Source: Craterostigma plantagineum
Lineage: Eukaryota > Streptophyta > Magnoliopsida > Lamiales > Linderniaceae
Length of the DNA: 64,000 nt
Reading direction: 5' to 3'
Assembly: GCA_027422505.1 (NCBI GenBank)
Contig: JAPQWV010001627.1
Location: 1-64,000, forward strand
The notes under the pieces are model-generated. The model ran no database searches. It was given only the letters and a program-made list of their open reading frames with translations, and was not told the DNA's origin. The position numbers were made by a program, and so were the translations under genes. Below are positions 1 to 11,011 of this stretch, one piece after another (position 1 is the stretch's first letter; every line of letters starts with the position of its first letter).

Positions 1-590
1 AAAAATGAGCAGAAAAGTACAAAGGAGTTGGAAGAAAATTATCTTAAGTCTGAGAGAAATAGCTAGTCTAGAATTAGATACTTAGAAGCTCTAATGCGCA
101 AATAGATGAACTAACTAAGATCTGAAAGTTAGTGAGACTAAGACGCCACAGTTAGAGACGCATAGCTCAAACATTAAGGAATTAAAAGTCGCATAGTCCA
201 AATCAAAAGTGGATTTACTAAGACTACATCATCGAGCGACTTAGGATCACACTTCTAATTTTACACGATTTACGACTAACTCGTTTTCAGCTCATAAGGG
301 AGGACCCACACAACAATGGGTACCAAAGTCCGATATGTTTTTGCAGATTTTCCTCATGTATGGAATTCGACGTAGTGACTCCACATACATGATAAAGGGA
401 TGAGGCGTGAGCTACTACAACTAAGCTTCAACGAGGGAGCACATATTTTAATTCTTGCGGGGAGAAAAACTAACAAAGAGCGATTTAAGGGAACGAGATT
501 CATAATATTCGTCAAGCAAACGACGCCTATTTCTAGGGGGAGAAAAGTTTCTCTCGACAAGTTTTTTCTTATATAATATAATACTAACTA
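1..590 (+). pseudogene. Ty1/copia gag-region remnant
   Basis: There is no open frame, but around 285-340 the + strand reads GGPTQQWVPKSDMF, the Trp-Val-Pro-Lys signature found after the zinc knuckle in SIRE-like copia polyproteins. Upstream, 1-230 has a repeated Lys/Glu/Ser-rich pattern like the coiled gag region of that group, broken by stops. A purine run followed by AGAAAAG near 534 could be a PPT relic. The lineage is inferred from one short motif only, and neither LTR is in view on this side. Confidence 0.3.
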
Positions 591-1106
591 TATTACTAAT
601 ATACGTTCACATATAATTTATTATATAAAAAAGGAGGAAAAAAAAAGAAAGAAAAAATGAGAAAAAAGAAAAAAAGATAAAACAAAACAAAAAAAGAGAA
701 GAAAATATCCAATTTTTCGATATACTTCAGTATTATCTCCCACATCCAAAGATGGACGTACCACGAAGAATCTTGAGCTTTCAAACGTACAAAATTTACC
801 AAAGACGACGGTGACGATCTAAATGAAGATCAATGCTCCGTATTTTCATCGACCGGCTCCGGCTTGCTAATTCAACTAGAGCAACACTTTTCACGTACCC
901 GAAAGCACGGATTTCATGTCCCTATGGTTCAGTCTAGTCCGACTTGATCCTAACCCGGAACGCGTTCGATCATTTGAGACAATTCAATTTTCCACCGCTT
1001 TCTCATCATCCAAGCACACCAAGCAAGATTATTTCGATGATGCTAGGAAGTCTTTGAAGGTACATCACTCCCTTATCTCACATAATTTTCGGACCAACCC
1101 CATAGG
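591..1106. other. Unassigned spacer with purine-rich low-complexity tract
   Basis: The stretch 625-705 is A/G-rich low complexity (runs of A with GA and GAAA). The segment 916-1106 has a weak open frame on + that runs into the following LTR, so it is probably not a gene. No domain or RNA gene is seen. Confidence 0.4.
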
Positions 1107-2367
1107 TGTTGGGTTACCCTTGTCTCCCGGAGATCCCACGTCCCCGGGAACGGTGCAGAATAAAAATTTTCATGGTTCCCTGATGCCCTCGTAGCTCGGA
1201 TCAGAATAGTAACACATAGACATGCAATAGGGCGGGTCAAACCCGTAGAGAATTACCAGTTCACGCGAGTGGCAGCTCCTCATCCTTTTTTTAAAGACTT
1301 CGTCGATGGTGGTGGATGACAGTAGATCGTCACGCCGACCTCACGCGTACCACGGAATCAGTTCTCTAAAGATGGCTAGACAGAACTGAGCCGTCACGAG
1401 GGAGAAAGGTGTGTGCGTTTGGTGTGTGTTTTGTGCCTTGGTTGATTTCGAAATCACTTCTTTTTTTCTCTACCTTTGGAGCACGAAATTCGTAGCCTAT
1501 TTAAAGGCTTGGCTTTCGATATCTTAGTCCTTAAAGTGTGAGAAATTTTAGCCAAATGTTACTCTCTTTTGAATTTCAAATCCAAACTTAAGGAAACTTG
1601 CTATTATTAGAAAACTAACTTAAATACCAAGTCAAACTAAGTATATTTAAATATGGTATGGAATTCGAAACTTAATCCTAGATTAATTTCGAAATTTAAA
1701 TAATAATATTCCAAAATTTTATTCCATATTTATTTATATCAAATATGCAAATTTCGAAAATACCCCCAAAAGCATATTTCGAAATTAGCTTAAGGTGAAA
1801 TCCAATTTTATCCTCAAGCCCATTAAGCACTTGGCCAAGCCCAAATGTTAAAGTTAGTTTCATAAGAAGTCCAACTTCGACCCAATAAATGGCCCGATGC
1901 CCATTAGGCGTGGCCCAACGGCCCAATGCCCGTTAAGACCCAAAACACTTTTTCTTCTTATCAGTACACGTTGATGATCCTTTTTTAGCCCGACTCTCTA
2001 GGTTCGACTCAATCGGCAAGGGAGAAATCCAAGAGTCCGGTAGTTACCTAGCCAATCCCGCAGTACAGGACCGTAAACCCGATTAGTGCGAATTTCGACC
2101 CAGTCTTTATCCCAGAACCCTATAGATAACAGTGCTACCTATAAACCCTTCATCTGTGTCACAAACAAGTGAGAGCCATGGTCTATTGTCAAACTCACTA
2201 AACTCGATTCTGTGATAAAAAGGAGACGATGCAAATTACCAAACTACCCTCCATGTCTCACATGGTTTTGTTCAATACCTTGGGCAAAGATTTCGTAAGT
2301 TCTTGTCGCCGTCCTCATAGGAACTTATCTCGATTACTTGCGAGACTGTAAATCCGTACTCGCGGTC
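1107..2367 (-). repeat. Truncated copia LTR, 3' portion
   Basis: This segment matches base for base, with scattered differences, the left 1.25 kb of the intact LTR at 35047-36812. Shared landmarks are TGTTGGGTTA, the ACGTCCCCGGGAACGG block, GGGCGGGTCAAAC, CTTAGTCCTTAAAGTG and TAATCCCGCAGTAC. The match fades after CGAGACTGT at about 2350 and is gone by about 2370. The other LTR is followed by a PBS (reading the minus strand), but this one is followed by unrelated DNA at 1090-1106. It was therefore a 3' LTR or a solo LTR. About 500 bp of its 5' end is missing where Athila sequence begins. Confidence 0.8.
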
Positions 2368-2780
2368 TGATAGGTAGGATTTTACGAACATCTTAGACCC
2401 GAAAATTACGTAATTCCATAGTTTTTTTTGTCTAATGTCCGAATATCCTATTGTATTTTATTTTCATGTTTTTTTTATAGGAAATGGCGCAAACTGATTA
2501 AAAATTGAGAAGCCCATCTAAACTCGAAGGAATTTTTAGACATCCAGGAGCCCAAATAACAACCCAAACAATTCAGGCCCGTAAGCAAAATTTCGGCCCA
2601 TGATACAACCCATGAAATCACCTAAACGAGCCCATCTAAACACATCCAATTAGTGAAGCTTATAATCTATTTGGGTGGACCCGCAAGGAAGAAGAGACAA
2701 GGCAAGAAACGGAGAAGGTCTAATCACATGTTTTCAAGGCAGAAGAAATCAGATCTTGCTGCGATATCTCTCAAGGCTGC
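2368..2780 (+). repeat. Athila 5' LTR, first segment (split by Tat)
   Basis: This sequence continues at 15171 once the Tat element and one TSD copy are removed, giving a joined LTR of about 1.8 kb that ends GTGTCA at 16544. The start is inferred from TGATAGG right after the copia LTR homology ends. There is no second LTR copy to confirm it. Confidence 0.45.
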
Positions 2781-3709
2781 TGATGCGGACCGCGTAAAAC
2801 GACCTTTTGAAACGGCGGCTAAAGCGGTTGTTTTTCCCTCGTAACTTCCTTGGCGCGAGTGTCCTCGCTCCACAGCAACTATCCTCGTCGAGCCTAACAC
2901 CAAAACTCAGAAAAAAAACGTCAAAAGGGGGCCGGATTGGTTACCGGCGTATCCCCTCCGATGCTTAAGTCAGAAAAATGGGTGAAAAATAGGTGTTTGG
3001 GCTAGTAAATCAGTTTTTGATCGTGTAGTGTGCATACCTGAGAAATGAGCTAACTGCAACTATTTATACCAACCTTATCTTACTTCGCCCTGACCTAGTC
3101 TTCCACCCAGGCCCACGTTTATTCACGACCCTCACGGATGGAACGTGGCCCTCCCACGATCCCACATTCTCATCTCCTCCTCTTCCTTTTAACTTCCCTC
3201 GTGACCTTGTCTCCATCGGGCAACAGAACCCCATCGAGTTATCTCCTGCTCAGCCTTTTGACCTACTCACGGACTCGCTATCTACTCATGGAATCGCGAC
3301 CACCCGACCAGGCCTCAGTCCCTCGGTCCTTCCTTCCTCGGGCAATTCCTCAGTCCCTCGGTCCTTCCTTCCTCGGGCAATTCCTCAGTCCCTCGGTCCT
3401 TCCTCCTCGGGCAACTCCTCAGTCCCTCGGTCCTTCCTCCTCGGGCAATTCCTCTCGGGCGCTTTCTCTCCTCTGATCTTCTCGGGCACTTCGTCCTGAC
3501 CCGACTGACTATCCCTTCCGGGTAGTCCTTTGTATTTGACCGCCCGAACAGGTATTGACCGCCCCGAACAGGCTACTTGACCGCCCCGAACAGGCTACTT
3601 CCCTCTCGAGCCACTCCCCACTCCCTCGAGGTGTCTCTTCGCGCCTTGCTCGCGGATTATTCTTCCGTTAACGCTATTTTACCGTTAGCTTGAAATCCCG
3701 GGGGTAACA
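2781..3709 (-). repeat. Tat 3' LTR
   Basis: On + it reads TGATGCGGACC through GGGGGTAACA. It aligns throughout with 14236-15165; differences are mostly single-base indels in homopolymers. It contains a 35-bp tandem repeat and a 22-bp repeat built on GACCGCCCCGAACAGG. Confidence 0.92.
3314..3453. repeat. 35-bp tandem repeat inside the Tat LTR, about 4 copies
   Basis: The unit starts CTCAGTCCCTCGGTCC and ends CTCGGGCAATTC. About four copies occur here and again at about 14769-14905 in the other LTR, with small length differences between units. Confidence 0.85.
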
Positions 3710-3726
3710 ATAGTCCCCCCCTAAAA
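3710..3726 (-). promoter_or_regulatory. Polypurine tract of the Tat element
   Basis: Read on minus, TTTTAGGGGGGGACTAT lies directly before the 3' LTR start TGTTACC. This is the expected plus-strand primer for reverse transcription. Confidence 0.85.
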
Positions 3727-4336
3727 TAGTCCAAAAAGAGTGTAGCGAGTATTTGGGCGTTAGCTATCGGTAAAATAATCGGTTACCAGGCCATTTGGCC
3801 TTTCTCGGGGAACCCTCTCGGGTAGTCCCTCTTCTTGTTCCTCGAGGACCTTTCGTCTGCCCACGTCACGCTTTCCTTAAGGCGGGAAGATTGCCGCCCC
3901 ATCAAATCATAGCCTGAGTAACGCCGACACGTGTCTCTCTCTGCAGGGTTAAACGTCCCTTCCTTACTTTTCTTTTTTTCTTTCCTCTTTTCCTTCCTTC
4001 TTATTTTTCGTGCCTTTTCCGCTCCTCTTAAGGGTTTTTTTATCTTCGTCGTTTTCATTTCATTTCTTTCCCTCTTTCCTCACTCAGAAGAAATCTCCGA
4101 CGCATCTCTCCCCCAAATCAGCACCCTGTCTGTCCTCGCCCATCGTCATCTCCTCCGCCGTCATTGCTGGTAAGTCATTCTCCCTTCTTTCCCTAACTCG
4201 TCACTTCTGCTTATCTTTGCTTCGATTCTTGTTTTCGTCTTGAGACTTTGCCTTTCTTTTTCTCCGCCATTTCCTCTGTGTTCGCCCCTTTAGCTGTTTT
4301 TAGGGTTTTTGATTTTAGGATTCTGCCCTCCTTCCC

Positions 4337-6611
4337 ATGAGCAATCTTGCGACTTCATCCTCTCCTTGTTCAATTCCAGTTTCGGACCCAGATCGAACAG
4401 AATCGCCATCTTCTTCTTCTTCTTCTTCATCATTTTTCGTTTCATTTTTCGACGCCATGGAAACCCTGAATAATTACCCTAACTTGGATATTTTTCGCCC
4501 CCCTCAGCGTTTAGGGTACCCGAGCAAGAAAACATATCTTCGAGCTCTATCCCATTGGACCTCTCAAATGGAGGGATTTCGCGAAGAGATCAAGCTTCCC
4601 TGGCACGAAGTGAACGTGTCTTCTCTTCGGGCGTCTCACACCCCATCATCATTGATCGGGCCGGCCTGGGCCCTGATTTCGAGGTTCGAATTCCCGGGCC
4701 TCGGGAGGTGATTAGCGGTCCTCCCGAGGGCTTTCGTACGTATTTCTTAGACCAATTAGACATGGGTCTTCGCCTCCCCCTTGCCCCTTTTATTGCCGAG
4801 ATTTGCAACTATCACCGAATTTCCCCGAGTCAGTTGACCCCCAATTCTTACAGCCTCTTGCTTTCCCTATCTATCCTCATCCAGCATTTTCAACTTCCCC
4901 TGTCTCTTCCTCTTCTCCTCTCCTTCTTGAAGATAAATCAAAAAGAACCTGGCAAATTCTTTTTCTCCTCCATCGCCTCTAAGGAATTTCTTCTCGGGAT
5001 CCCTCCTCTCATAAGGGGTGGATGAAGAAATTCTTTTATGTCCGATCTCCCGGGAGTCCCGAAAACAATACTACCAATACATGGCCCGCGACTATATCCG
5101 TATCTAATCCTCTCCCGGCCGCCTCCAACTCGGAAGTTGCAAGGTTCATGGAGATCCTCGGGGAGCGGACTTTCAGCGCTCCCGAGCTTGTCAAGGATGA
5201 TCTTCTCTGCCATTTCGGCTATTGCTCTAAGGGTCTAGTGGTAGATGATCTAGGTATACTTTCTCGATTTCTCTATCTTTCCCATTTATATCTCTGACAG
5301 GGTTTTCTACCCCCCTTTTTTTTCTTACCAGATTCGCGCATGGATCTCGCCGACTTACTTAAGATTTCTCGCGAGATGAAGGAGGGCGGCTCTTCTCCAG
5401 CTCCTCCTCCTGCTTCTGTTACTCGGGCCCTCAACAAGGGCAAGGGTAAGGCTTCGGCCTCATCATCAGGGTCTCCGAATGCAGCCAAGAAAAGGAAGGC
5501 ACCCGCGGCCCCGAGCAGCTCCGCCGCAAAGAAAACTAAATCCAGCGCTCGAGCAGGCGCGGGCGCCACTGAGGACTCCCCTTCTTCCCCGGGCCATGTC
5601 GAGCAGCCCGACTACTTCCACCGGCCCCGCGGGACTCAGTGCGTGGAATTTCTCCGGGGCTTCCGAAATGAGGCCAACCAGTCTCACCTCTCGAGCATGA
5701 ACCCTCGGGAGTTCTTCTCCCTCTTTGCCCAACATATGGGTCAGGTACCAACTTCCTCTTTTCTCCTCTTTTCTCAGCCCCTGTTACCTCTGTTCAAACT
5801 TCCTTACTTCCCTTTCCTTTTTCCTTCCCCTCTCAGAGCTTCGCTTGCGGTGCCGAGGCCTTGGAGAGAATGCTTTTTATGCACGAAGACTGCATCACGC
5901 TTACCAACTCTGAAAAGAAGTTGAAAGAGGAACTGGCTCGGGTCAAGGAGGAGGCCAAGTCGAGGGAGGACGAGCTGAAGAAGCAATTGAGAAGCGCTCG
6001 CGCTGAGTCGGAGAAGGCGGTGAAAGCCCTTTCAAAGGAGACCGGGGCTCGGGAGGAAGCCGAGCGGAATTTCCGCGATCTGGAAGAGGCTCTCGAGCGA
6101 GATTATCTGCCTCGGGAGACCTACGGGAGGCAAGTCGTTACGTACTTTAAGTACGGCTTTTGGGGCTGTCTTCGTCAATTCCGGAAGCTGGCTTTGTCCG
6201 CTACAAATTCAAGCTGGACTTCTTGAACGCGGATCGGGCTCTTGCCGAATGTCCCCCCGATGGCTACAAGCCAGAATCAGCTGCTCAGGCGGGTTCTGAG
6301 ATGCCATCCTCGAGGAGGCCACGGCCACGCCCTCGAGTGGAGAAGAGGGAGGAGATTCCCCCGCCCCGGCTCAAGGCCCCGAGGAGCCGGAGAAGCAGCC
6401 CGACGAGCCACCAGAGGAGCCACTCGAGGTGCAGCCCGATGAGACTCCCAGAGTCCCCGAGCCCGTCCTTGACACTGTAGAGCATGGTCCCGAGGAGGAG
6501 GTTCATAGTCGAGGGGAGGAGCAACCGGTGTCCCAGGCCGAGTCGGTGACGGTCGGGACAGAGAGGACGGTGGCGGAGTTGAATCAGGCCGGATCGGCCG
6601 CTCCGCCTTAA
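4337..6611 (+). CDS. Spliced opposite-strand gene in the Tat element (putative gypsy-type transposon protein)
   Basis: A coding unit runs against the direction of gag-pol. Two introns are supported because splicing keeps the frame exactly: 5254-5331 (CTAG/gtatac to ttaccag/ATTC, giving VVDDLDSRMDLADLL) and 5745-5836 (GTCAG/gtacc to ctcag/AGCTTC, giving QHMGQSFACGAEA). The N-terminal part (about 4690-5050) has GPPEGF, then LPLAPFIAEICNYH and PSQLTPNSY, then GWMKKFFYV. I recognise this pattern from plant proteins annotated as putative gypsy type transposon (Transposase_28). A basic Ser/Ala/Lys-rich linker (5400-5600) follows, then a coiled coil (about 5900-6110, KKLKEELARVKEEAK). Single-base frame breaks near 4690, 5015 and 6160 split it into several ORFs. 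Extra ORFs of this kind between pol and the 3' LTR are known in Tat elements; their function is unknown. Confidence 0.65.
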
Positions 6612-7113
6612 GAAATTTCCAATTGTGTAGACGAACTTATTTCTTTTTGTGTCTTTTGTTTATGACAACACGTCTTTCCTCCTTTGCCCCTACTCTTTCC
6701 TTTTTAGACTCTATTATATTAGTTTACTTGTAATTCTTCTGCCTCGTGTTCGTTCATGATATCTTTGACTGATGTTTTCTCAAGCTTATGATGTACTGTC
6801 AACGATGATCCAGAGTTTTCCTCTGTAAGTAGAGATTTCCTCCCCATCCCGCTTTGTTGTATTTTCCCGATACTCGCCAGATTACACCTTCCCGAGTACG
6901 ATCTTTATATGTTCTTTCTTTTTCATTTCTCGAGCGGTGTTTCAACCGTTACTCAACGGCTCTTTTTATCCTGGGATTTCGTAGTCCTTTATTCAAACTT
7001 CGAATTCCCCTCAAGACTCGATCTTTATAACAGCCCGATCTTTTTGGCTCGTATTCCTATAAAATTGCCCTCCGTCCGTTCTACTTCTCTTCCTCAGCCC
7101 CATTAATTAAGCT
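6612..7113 (+). other. Non-coding spacer between the two opposite-strand units of the Tat element
   Basis: T-rich sequence without a credible ORF. It would hold the 3' end of the first unit and the promoter of the second. No clear TATA or poly(A) signal can be singled out. Confidence 0.35.
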
Positions 7114-7845
7114 TACTTTCTTCAGATTATTCCACCTCTCCAACGTGGGACTCCATTCTCTTTTTCCCTTTTTGGCTTACGCCACCTTCGTTTCTTCCCT
7201 ATATTCTGAACCTACTGATGACCCCAGAATGGTGCACTCTCACCCTAGGGGAGACATCCCCCCAGATCCTCCTCTGCGTCCACTTTGGGATTTATGGGAG
7301 GAGGCGACAGGTTTTGTTACAAACGGGAGCGCGGATTTTCCGCATAGGGAAGCCCAGGTCATTGCAACCCCCCCCCCCTCGGAGAATATCCTCTCGGAAG
7401 TACCCCGACCCACTCCTCATTTCCTTTTGGGAACGATGGCGTTTCCTCCCGTCAGTTCATGGAGAATTTTCTGAAGCCCGACGAGAAGCGGCGTCTGGCG
7501 GGATTCTCCGACTCTGACTTCTGGGACTGGTGGGCTTTGGCCGAGAGTCGGGTCAGTCGCGCCGACTTCCACTTCTTAATTTGCTCTTTTCCCCTTTTTT
7601 TTCTTTTCTGACATTCTCCGTTAGTCTTACTTACTTTCTTGCGAGGGGCTTCGGCGTGTTCTCAACAACGCGCCTTGCTTCAACATTATGAGGGTGCTTG
7701 CGCGCGATTGGCTACCTTCTTGAGGGAGAAGGATCGCCAAATCGCTGAGCTAAAGGAGTTGTTGGCTGATTCCCCTGCCGAGGGGCAAGGCACTTGTTCA
7801 AGACTCCAAGGGAGAAGTAACCGATTCGCCCCCCTAATCGGATGA
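7114..7845 (+). pseudogene. Possible second spliced opposite-strand unit in the Tat element
   Basis: Two frames (7145-7474 and 7218-7517) share one coding-like stretch with a frame break. The first reads MVHSHPRGDIPPDPPL, then WDLWEEATGF. A plausible intron follows (about 7552-7624, GAGTCGG/gtcagt to ccgttag/TCTTAC). The next exon reads ALLQHYEGACARLATF then LREKDRQIAELKELLAD, a short amphipathic coiled coil. I do not recognise a family. It could instead be the C-terminal part of the first unit after a rearrangement. Coding status rests on intron-like signals and the heptad pattern only. Confidence 0.4.
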
Positions 7846-8132
7846 GACGTATTATGCCACCATACTCGGGCAGGACTTCGGCTCTGCGACGCACGAGGAT
7901 TCCTCGAGATGAAGAAGCCTTTACCTCTTCGGGAACCCGATATCTGGGGGTGCCCTACGCCCGGTAGAGGGGCGACCGATGTTTTAGCTTTTCGTGAACT
8001 TTTTCTTTTTCATGTATTTGCATTCATATTTTTAAGTATCAGTCTTCTTCTTTTTCTTCTTTCAAGTATCCCTCATTTTAGCCTTGGCCGGCGATCACGT
8101 TCTTCCCAGCGATTTTCTTCATCAGGGCGGGT

Positions 8133-8681
8133 GATCGGGCCTCATCCGAGGACTTTTCTTCCTTTCCGTTTGGAGATTTTCTTCACCCTTATGGGTGATC
8201 GGGCCTCATCCGAGGACTTTTCTTCGTTTTCGTTTGGAGATTTTCTTCACCCTCATGGGTGATCGGGGCCTCATCCGAGGACTTTTCTTCGTTTTCGTTT
8301 GGAGATTTTCTTCACCCTCATGGGTGATCGGGCCTCATCCGAGGACTTTTCTTCATTTTCGTTTGGAGATTTTCTTCACCCTCATGGGTGATCGGGCCTC
8401 ATCCGAGGACTTTTCTTCGTTTTCGTTTGGAGATTTTCTTCACCCTCATGGGTGATCGGGCCTCATCCGAGGACTTTTCTTCGTTTTCGTTTGGAGATTT
8501 TCTTCACCCTCATGGGTGATCGGGCCTCATCCGAGGACTTTTCTTCATTTTCGTTTGGAGATTTTCTTCACCCTCATGGGTGATCGGGCCCTCATCCGAG
8601 GACTTTTCTTCATTTTCGTTTGAGATTTTCTTCACCCTCATGGGTGATCGGGCCTCATCCGAGGACTTTTCTTCGTTTTCG
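8133..8681. repeat. 64-bp tandem array, about 8.5 copies, in the Tat 3' region
   Basis: Head-to-tail units begin TGATCGGGCCTCATCCGAGG and end TTCACCCTCATGGG. The unit is 64 bp with a 1-bp insertion or deletion in some copies and few substitutions. The array sits between the end of pol (8827) and the opposite-strand ORFs, which is the 3' UTR of the element. Such hypervariable 3' UTR arrays are established for Tat-type elements and can seed satellite DNA. Confidence 0.95.
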
Positions 8682-8826
8682 CGCTTTTTCGGACATAAAT
8701 GACTTCATTAAACATACGAATGTTCGAAAATAAGGACAAACACATTGTGCTACCGAGACTCCCTAACTAAGAAATCAGATAAAGCATGAATATGACAAAC
8801 GAATAGGGTACGATCCCGAGAACGTC

Positions 8827-9738
8827 TCACGGGTAATATTTCTTCAAATGCCGCGCATTGTGTGGTCTTTCCAGCTTCTTTCCATCCAAGCCTTCCAAGT
8901 AATAGGCGGCTTCTCCGGCCTTCCTGACCACCTTATATGGTCCTTCGTATTTGGGATCCAACTTCCCTCGCTCTCCCTTGTGTTGTATTTCCTTCATGAC
9001 AAGCTCTCCTTCTTCGAATCTTCTCAGGCACACCTTCCGATTGTAAGCTCGGGTGATCTTTCTCTGATAGGCTGCCATCCGCAGTGCGGCCTTTTGTCTC
9101 CCTTCCTCGATCAAGTCCAGTTCATCGGCCCGGAGCCGATCATTCTCTTCCGAGTATCCTATAACTCGAGCACTTTCTTGGCCTATTTCCACGGGTAATA
9201 CTGCTTCGCTTCCGTATACCAAGCTAAAGGGTGTCTCCTTCGTTCCAGCCCGAGGGGTGGTTCGATAAGACCAGAGTACACTCTGCAGCTCGTTGAACCA
9301 GGCCCTTTTCAACCCGTCTAACCGTACCTTCAATGCTTGGACGATGGTCCGATTGGTTACTTCCACCTGGCCATTACTTTGCGGGTAGGCCACAGAGGTG
9401 AATATTTGCTCGATCCCATATCCTTCGCACCATTCCTTTAGCTTGCGTCCGCTGAATTGCCTCCCGTTGTCGCTAATCAGTCTCCTCGGGATCCCGAACC
9501 GGCATAAGATATTCTTCCACAAGAAAGCGATCACAGCAGCCTCGGTAATCCGTGCCAAGGCCTCGGCTTCCACCCACTTGGAGAAATAGTCAATTGCGAC
9601 CAGGAGGAACTTCTTCTGCGAAGCGTTACCCTCAAACGGCCCGACTATATCCAAACCCATTGGTCGAAGGGGCATGCTGATATCACCGCTTTCATCATTT
9701 CCGCTGGTGCCCTTTGCAAGTTTGCGTGTTTCTGACAT
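8827..9738 (-). CDS. Tat integrase core and C-terminal domain
   Basis: This region integrates the cDNA copy. The catalytic Asp/Asp/Glu set is visible: MGLDIVGPF (about residue 29), ISDNGRQF (about 90) and NGQVEVTNR (about 125). The C-terminal part has the basic fold ending KYEGPYKVV, then ARHLKKYYP. It is the last pol domain. Its frame overlaps the upstream finger-bearing frame at 9645-9738, which marks a frame break between finger and core. All catalytic residues are present. Confidence 0.9.
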   Translation of the reverse strand: MSETRKLAKGTSGNDESGDISMPLRPMGLDIVGPFEGNASQKKFLLVAIDYFSKWVEAEALARITEAAVIAFLWKNILCRFGIPRRLISDNGRQFSGRKLKEWCEGYGIEQIFTSVAYPQSNGQVEVTNRTIVQALKVRLDGLKRAWFNELQSVLWSYRTTPRAGTKETPFSLVYGSEAVLPVEIGQESARVIGYSEENDRLRADELDLIEEGRQKAALRMAAYQRKITRAYNRKVCLRRFEEGELVMKEIQHKGERGKLDPKYEGPYKVVRKAGEAAYYLEGLDGKKLERPHNARHLKKYYP

Positions 9739-10628
9739 CTACGGCAACTTCGTACTACCCCGATCGAGTCTGTCTTCATGGTAGGCCAAAAGAAACCAGC
9801 TAGCATCGCTTTCCTTGCCAAGGCTCTTCCTCCAATGTGGCTTCCGCAACTTCCCTCATGAATATCCACCATGACCTCCTCGGCCTCTTCTTTCGACAAG
9901 CATCTTACTAAGGGGCCCGAATAAGACCTTTTGTACAAGATTCCGTCTATGAGGGTGAAACGACCCGCCCTCCTTTGCGTTACCCTAGCCTGGATCCCAT
10001 CCTCAGGTAAGATTTGTTTCTCGAGATAACGATGGATATTGTATCGCCAGTCTTCGGGTTCTAGTTCTCTCTTTCCTCGATCTGGTGGATCTGAGGGCGC
10101 CTTTTCCACCTTAACTCCTTCCTCAGGCATACTCAACGCGCTGGCCCACTTGGCGATTCTATCTGCCTTTTCGTTTTCCCTCCTTTTAATAAGCTCTACC
10201 TTAACCTCCTCGAATTTTTCCTTTAACTTTTGGAAAGACTTCGCATATTCTGCTAGCCTTTCTTCCTTAATAGCAAAATTCCCCTCGATCTGCTGTACTA
10301 CCAGCTGTGAGTCGGAGTACAAAGTTACTCGGGCCAATCCCATCCTGATCGCCGTCCTCATCCCAAGCAAGAGAGCTTCATATTCGACCTCGTTATTGGA
10401 GGCTCGAAAGTCCAGCCTCACCCCTAAGCTAGTCTCCTCGCCCCATGGTGAGACGATTATCACCCCGACGCCATTTCCGAACCGACAGGAAGAGCCATCC
10501 ACATAGATTTTCCACATCTTGCCCGGTCCCTCTTCTGTCATCTCGACAATGAAATCGGCCAAGGCCTGGGCTTTGATTGCTGTCCGGGTCGAAACTGGAT
10601 GTCGTATTCCCCTAGCTCGGTTACCCAT
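9645..10628 (-). CDS. Tat second (archaeal-type) RNase H plus integrase HHCC finger
   Basis: The reading frame contains IYVDGSSCRFGNG, NNEVEYEALLLGM and LYSDSQLVVQQ, the Asp/Glu/Asp core of an RNase H of the archaeal-like type. The integrase zinc finger follows: HEGSCGSHIGG, then SCRRCQKHA. A second RNase H placed after a degenerate RT-linked one is diagnostic for the plant Tat lineage. The domain should degrade RNA in RNA-DNA hybrids. The frame ends at DQWVWI, where a base change shifts it out of the integrase core frame. Confidence 0.88.
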   Translation of the reverse strand: MGNRARGIRHPVSTRTAIKAQALADFIVEMTEEGPGKMWKIYVDGSSCRFGNGVGVIIVSPWGEETSLGVRLDFRASNNEVEYEALLLGMRTAIRMGLARVTLYSDSQLVVQQIEGNFAIKEERLAEYAKSFQKLKEKFEEVKVELIKRRENEKADRIAKWASALSMPEEGVKVEKAPSDPPDRGKRELEPEDWRYNIHRYLEKQILPEDGIQARVTQRRAGRFTLIDGILYKRSYSGPLVRCLSKEEAEEVMVDIHEGSCGSHIGGRALARKAMLAGFFWPTMKTDSIGVVRSCRRCQKHANLQRAPAEMMKAVISACPFDQWVWI

Positions 10629-11011
10629 TTGATCGACCTTCCCGAGATATTCGGTCGAGTCACGATCACCCCCAACGGACTGTTGGTGGGTACTATGATC
10701 GGGTGTGATAGGAAGTAAGGTCTCAACCTCCTGGCTGTGATTACCAAGGCTAATAGCAACTTTTCCTGGGAAGTGTATCGAACTTCCGCGCCCTTCAGGA
10801 GATGACTGACAAAGTAGACCGGCTTTTGCACCTTTTCCTCTTCCCGGACCATAACGGAATTGACTGCCCGAGAAGTGGCCGAGAGATAAACTAGAAGTTC
10901 TTTCCCGGATGTTGGCTTGTTCAATATTGGTAGCTCCTTCAGGTATTCTTTCAACTCTTGAAAAGCTTTCTCACACTCGGGCGTCCAGTCGAAATTCTTG
11001 ACTTTTCTCAC
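10538..11011 (-). CDS. Tat RT-linked RNase H (tether) domain
   Basis: It follows the RT directly: WTPECEKAFQELKEYL, then LLVYLSATSRAVNSV and YFVSHLLKGAEVRY, ending at WVTELGEYDIQFRP. The first catalytic Asp expected in LLVYLD-like contexts is Ser/Ala here, fitting the known loss of activity of this domain where the element has a second RNase H. The frame breaks at GQQSKPRP. It overlaps the following frame by 91 bases, showing a single-base frame change. Confidence 0.82.
   Translation of the reverse strand: MRKVKNFDWTPECEKAFQELKEYLKELPILNKPTSGKELLVYLSATSRAVNSVMVREEEKVQKPVYFVSHLLKGAEVRYTSQEKLLLALVITARRLRPYFLSHPIIVPTNSPLGVIVTRPNISGRSIKWVTELGEYDIQFRPGQQSKPRPWPISLSR

Noticed and set aside
8133..8681. 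CRISPR-like array
   Set aside because: Units are contiguous with no unique spacers, in a eukaryotic retrotransposon 3' UTR.
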